From Sphingomonas sp. LT1P40 (GTDB lineage Bacteria; Pseudomonadota; Alphaproteobacteria; Sphingomonadales; Sphingomonadaceae): a stretch of 64,000 nucleotides of DNA. The stretch lies in the NCBI RefSeq assembly GCF_036663835.1, contig NZ_JAXOJT010000001.1, positions 62,001-126,000 of the forward strand, read 5' to 3'. The notes under the pieces were generated by a model. That model was given only the letters and a program-made list of their open reading frames with translations. It was not told where the DNA came from and did not search any database. How positions within the stretch are numbered: the stretch's first letter is position 1; each line of letters opens with the position of its first letter. Of this stretch, positions 61,439 to 64,000 are shown one piece after another. A program made the translations under genes and the position numbers.

Positions 61439-61894
61439 TTAAGTCCCTTTATATATCAGCGGCACGAACGCTTCGACCCACTCGGCCGGTTGCCGCTTCG
61501 GACGCCCGGATGGCGTGACGAACGCGGCCTCGACCGTGGCTTCGGTCAGCAATTCCCCGCCGCGCATGACTCGTTGATGAATATCGACCGACGCTGCACG
61601 CAAACGCACCAGCCGACTGACCACCACCAGCGCATCGTCGAGCCGGGCGGGGGCGTGATAGCGGATCGCGAGATCGCGGATCGCATAGACGCCCTCACCC
61701 GCCTCGAACACCGCACGCTGATCGACCCCGGCACAGCGCAGCATATCGGAACGCGCGCGTTCCATGAACCGCAGATAATTGGCGTGATAGACCACGCCGG
61801 ACAGGTCGGTGTCCTCAAAATAGACACGTACCGGGAAGCGATGCTCGATACCGTCGAAGCGGCCGGCGATGGGTTGGTCGATTTCAGCGGCCAC
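61439..61894 (-). CDS. ybgC: YbgC-type acyl-CoA thioesterase
   Basis: 151 residues from a GTG at 61894; a TTG at 61930 would add 12 residues and is the other option. Hot-dog fold with FPVRVYFEDTDLSGVVYHANYL, the Asp and Tyr/His of the family motif, and MERARSDMLR. Conserved first gene of tol-pal clusters, hydrolysing short-chain acyl-CoA or acyl-ACP in the cytoplasm. Confidence 0.9.
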   Translation of the reverse strand: MAAEIDQPIAGRFDGIEHRFPVRVYFEDTDLSGVVYHANYLRFMERARSDMLRCAGVDQRAVFEAGEGVYAIRDLAIRYHAPARLDDALVVVSRLVRLRAASVDIHQRVMRGGELLTEATVEAAFVTPSGRPKRQPAEWVEAFVPLIYKGT

Positions 61895-62032
61895 CCGTGC
61901 GCCATAGCGGCGGGGGGATTCGGTTGGCAACGGTCAGGGGCGGTGAGGGGGTGCTGCGGCGGGATGAGTGCAGTGCGCGATGACGGGAATTGTCAGGGGA
62001 CAGACCGGGTCGCATCGGTAACATGATTGTCG

Positions 62033-63373
62033 ATGCAGCTGATTCGCCTCGCTTTTGCCTTATGGATGCTGGCGATGCTGCCTTTGTCGGCGCAGGCCGC
62101 AGAGCGATGGCCCTATTCGGACTTCGGAATGGCTGCCTTCAATCGCGGTGACTATGCCGCTGCGCTCAAATCATTCCGCCTTGAATTAGAGAAATGCGAA
62201 GCGATGCGACTGGTGGGTGATCAATGCCTCGACCTGTTGCTTGGCGTTGCTAACATGGAGTTGTTGGCGGGTGATATGCGGGCAGGCGAGCGCTATGCGC
62301 GACAGGCGCTGGCGCTTGCTGAGCGCACCCTCAACGTTGGCCATCCAGACGTGGCGACAAGCGCGAACGTACTGGCTGCCATTCTGAACGCACAGGCGCG
62401 TTATGCCGACGCGGAAGTGCTTTATCGTCAGGCACTGGCTATCCGTGAGAAAGCGCTCCCGGCTGGACATGAAGATATCGCGGCGAGCTCTAACAATCTG
62501 GCTGAGAACCTGCGGACACAGGCTAGATATACGGAGGCGGAGCCGCTCTATCGTCGGGCGCTGATGATGCGTGAGGCTTCGCTGCCCGCGATGCATCCAG
62601 ACCTTGCCAGCAGCTACAGCAATTTGGCATCCAATCTGGCTGCGGAAGGGCGTTACGCGGAAGCGGAGCCATTCTTACGCCGGGCGCTGACGATCAGCGA
62701 AGCGTCGTTACCGCCGACCCATTTGTTCATCGCGGTCGTTACCGAAAATATGGCGTCGTGCCTGGACGCGCTGGGCCGCCATGCAGAGGCGGAGATATTG
62801 TTTCGCCGCACGCTTGCCATGTACGGATCGAATCTCGCCCCCGGCCACCCTTCGATCGCCAGAACGCTCAACAATCTGGCCCTCAACCTGCATAAACTAG
62901 GTCGGTACGCGGACGCGGCAAAATCATATCGTCAGGCATTGGCGATACGCGAGGCAGCACTGCCGGCCGGGCATCCCGATATCGCAATCGCATATAGCAA
63001 TTTCGCGCTCGTCCTGATCGACCAAGGCGATTCCGCGCAAGGGGAAGCGATGCAGCGCAAGGCACTGGCGATTTACGAGGGTGCGCTGCTGGCGTCCCAT
63101 CCAGATCGGATAAGAGGATATTGGGAACTCGCCGTCCAGTTGCAGCGGCATGGCGGCGGGCGTCCCGAAGTCCGAACACTTTATCGACGGGCCGCAGCGG
63201 GTGCTTTGTCACGGATGCGGTCGTTCACCGGTTTCAGCCAAGCCGCTCAAGCCGAAATCCGCCAATATCGACCGGTTTTCACGAACCATGTGCGCGCGGC
63301 ATGGGATCTGTCGAGCGGTGGGGCCGTTACCCCTTCGCCATCTTCAGCACCTGCTTCCACTCCGCCTCGCTGA
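62033..63373 (+). CDS. Exported TPR-repeat protein (kinesin-light-chain-type repeats)
   Basis: 446 residues from the ATG at 62033; a TTG two codons earlier is less likely. Signal peptide QLIRLAFALWMLAMLPLSAQA, then about seven 42-residue repeats of the form YAEAEPLYRRALMMREASLP followed by HPDLASSYSNLASNLAAEGR, the NB-ARC/kinesin light chain type. A periplasmic scaffold or protein-binding role is likely, partner unknown. The 3' end overlaps the convergent EVE gene by 47 bases. Confidence 0.85.
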   Translation: MQLIRLAFALWMLAMLPLSAQAAERWPYSDFGMAAFNRGDYAAALKSFRLELEKCEAMRLVGDQCLDLLLGVANMELLAGDMRAGERYARQALALAERTLNVGHPDVATSANVLAAILNAQARYADAEVLYRQALAIREKALPAGHEDIAASSNNLAENLRTQARYTEAEPLYRRALMMREASLPAMHPDLASSYSNLASNLAAEGRYAEAEPFLRRALTISEASLPPTHLFIAVVTENMASCLDALGRHAEAEILFRRTLAMYGSNLAPGHPSIARTLNNLALNLHKLGRYADAAKSYRQALAIREAALPAGHPDIAIAYSNFALVLIDQGDSAQGEAMQRKALAIYEGALLASHPDRIRGYWELAVQLQRHGGGRPEVRTLYRRAAAGALSRMRSFTGFSQAAQAEIRQYRPVFTNHVRAAWDLSSGGAVTPSPSSAPASTPPR

Positions 63374-63728
63374 CCTTGCCCACCGACAGTCGCGAATATT
63401 TGGTCAGCTCCATCTCCGCCAGTTTTGGTTCCGCCTTGACCGCCTTCAGCGTCACCGGGTTGGGCAGCTTCTCGACCGGCTTCAGCTCGACCGAAACCCA
63501 ATGCTTGCCGTCGCCGTCGGGCTTGGCCTCGCGTGTCACTTCCATGATGCCGACGATCTCAAGCCCGATATTGCTGTGATAGAAAAACGCCCGATCGCCG
63601 ACCTTCATCGCGCGCAGATTACCCGCCGCCGTGTGGTTGCGGACGCCGTCCCATTCGGTCGTGCCGTCGCGGACCAGATCGTCCCAGCCGAACACGTCGG
63701 GTTCGGACTTCATCAGCCACAGGTTCAT
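63327..63728 (-). CDS. EVE-domain protein
   Basis: 133 residues from the ATG at 63728; the longer open frame to 63980 runs over the divergent gene and is rejected. MNLWLMKSEPDVFGWDDLVR then EWDGVRNHTAAGNLRAMK, DRAFFYHSNIGLEIVGI match the EVE/thymocyte nuclear protein 1 family, thought to bind modified nucleobases. Overlaps the TPR gene by 47 bases. Confidence 0.9.
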   Translation of the reverse strand: MNLWLMKSEPDVFGWDDLVRDGTTEWDGVRNHTAAGNLRAMKVGDRAFFYHSNIGLEIVGIMEVTREAKPDGDGKHWVSVELKPVEKLPNPVTLKAVKAEPKLAEMELTKYSRLSVGKVSEAEWKQVLKMAKG

Positions 63729-63887
63729 GAAAAGCTTCTCCTTTTCGGCTCTCCTGCGCCAACCCTTGCCTAAACCGCAAGTGAACATGCGATTCCGGAC
63801 GCGTTCAGGACGACTCGGGCAATTTGCATCCACGACGTCGTTTATGCGTTCTGACGTCAGTTTGTGCAGATGCACGAGGAGGAAGTC

Positions 63888-64000
63888 ATGAAGATCATCA
63901 CCAAAGCGGTGCTTGGCCTGACGCTCGGCGCCACCGCGCTCACCGTTGCCGCTCCGGCGGAAGCGCAGCGTTATCGTCATCGCGACCGCGACAATACCGG
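63888..64000 (+). CDS. Small exported protein, cut by the window end
   Basis: Only 37 codons are visible. ATG with a strong AGGAGGAAG ribosome site, then a signal peptide (MKIITKAVLGLTLGATALTV, AAPAEA cleavage region) and the start of a basic mature part (QRYRHRDRDNTG). RcnB-like or similar small exported proteins begin this way, but too little remains to say more. Confidence 0.7.
   Translation, partial: MKIITKAVLGLTLGATALTVAAPAEAQRYRHRDRDNT

Noticed and set aside
1..64000. Search for CRISPR arrays, insertion sequences, rRNA and tRNA genes
   Set aside because: No regular repeats with spacers, no transposase motif and no complete cloverleaf or rRNA signature seen by eye.

Overview
The window looks like a chromosomal segment of a sphingomonad (Alphaproteobacteria, Sphingomonas-like). 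The DNA is GC-rich, genes are packed with ATGA/TGATG/GTGA overlaps, GTG starts are frequent, and the conserved ybgC-tolQ-tolR-tolA-tolB-pal cluster is present. The genus is inferred from gene style and content, not from a marker gene. No rRNA, tRNA, CRISPR array or insertion sequence was found. No gene-free stretch exceeds 300 bases; the longest are 34721-34956, 44165-44357 and 8013-8186.

Region 1-41244 is a large surface-glycan locus. It opens with pseudaminic acid synthesis: PseC (cut by the window start), PseF, a PseG-PseH fusion and PseI. A sugar-modification block follows (oxidoreductase, PLP aminotransferase, GNAT). Next comes an acetamidino-type module: a PP-loop amidotransferase, HisH, a HisF-like protein lacking the canonical cyclase residues, and a second amidotransferase with an altered PP-loop. 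Two more dehydrogenases, a PhyH-type oxygenase and a capsule-synthesis-like protein follow. Assembly genes come next: Wzx flippase, hexapeptide acyltransferases, an A/T-richer Wzy-like polymerase, a CgeB-like protein, an acyltransferase-3 protein, an FkbM methyltransferase, a WecG/TagA glycosyltransferase, an oxidoreductase / unknown / epimerase trio, an O-antigen-ligase-like protein, Wza-like export lipoprotein and a Wzc-like tyrosine autokinase with a Gly-Tyr tail. On the minus strand are Fcl-like and GDP-mannose 3,5-epimerase-like enzymes, WecC, WecB and a UDP-glucuronate-epimerase-like protein; galU closes the block. A small exported protein with its own terminator, a metallophosphatase and an M48/PDZ peptidase lie between them.

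Region 41245-50585 is mixed. It starts with a two-gene unit of atypical composition that may be a toxin and its immunity protein. It continues with an isoprenylcysteine-methyltransferase-like membrane protein, ppa, a TfoX-domain protein, a GNAT protein, an EamA transporter, two membrane proteins (one DUF1345), a VapBC pair and ispG.

Region 50586-57462 has two tandem related acyltransferase-3 proteins, an isoaspartyl peptidase/asparaginase and an S1/P1 nuclease on the plus strand. They converge on an unusual minus-strand operon: SPFH protein, ribbon-helix-helix protein, a 31-residue membrane peptide and a 90-residue membrane protein. A perfect 15-bp inverted repeat that includes the ribosome-binding region lies just upstream of the SPFH start. 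Two small membrane/exported proteins precede it.

Region 57463-64000 holds the Tol-Pal operon (minus strand, ending at a terminator after pal), an exported TPR-repeat protein, an EVE-domain protein and the first 38 codons of a small exported protein cut by the window end.

The points I consider most worth following are the duplicated and diverged amidotransferase/HisF module, the SPFH operon with its inverted repeat, the possible toxin/immunity pair, and a conserved-looking TIM-barrel-like protein of unknown function at 24706-25587.
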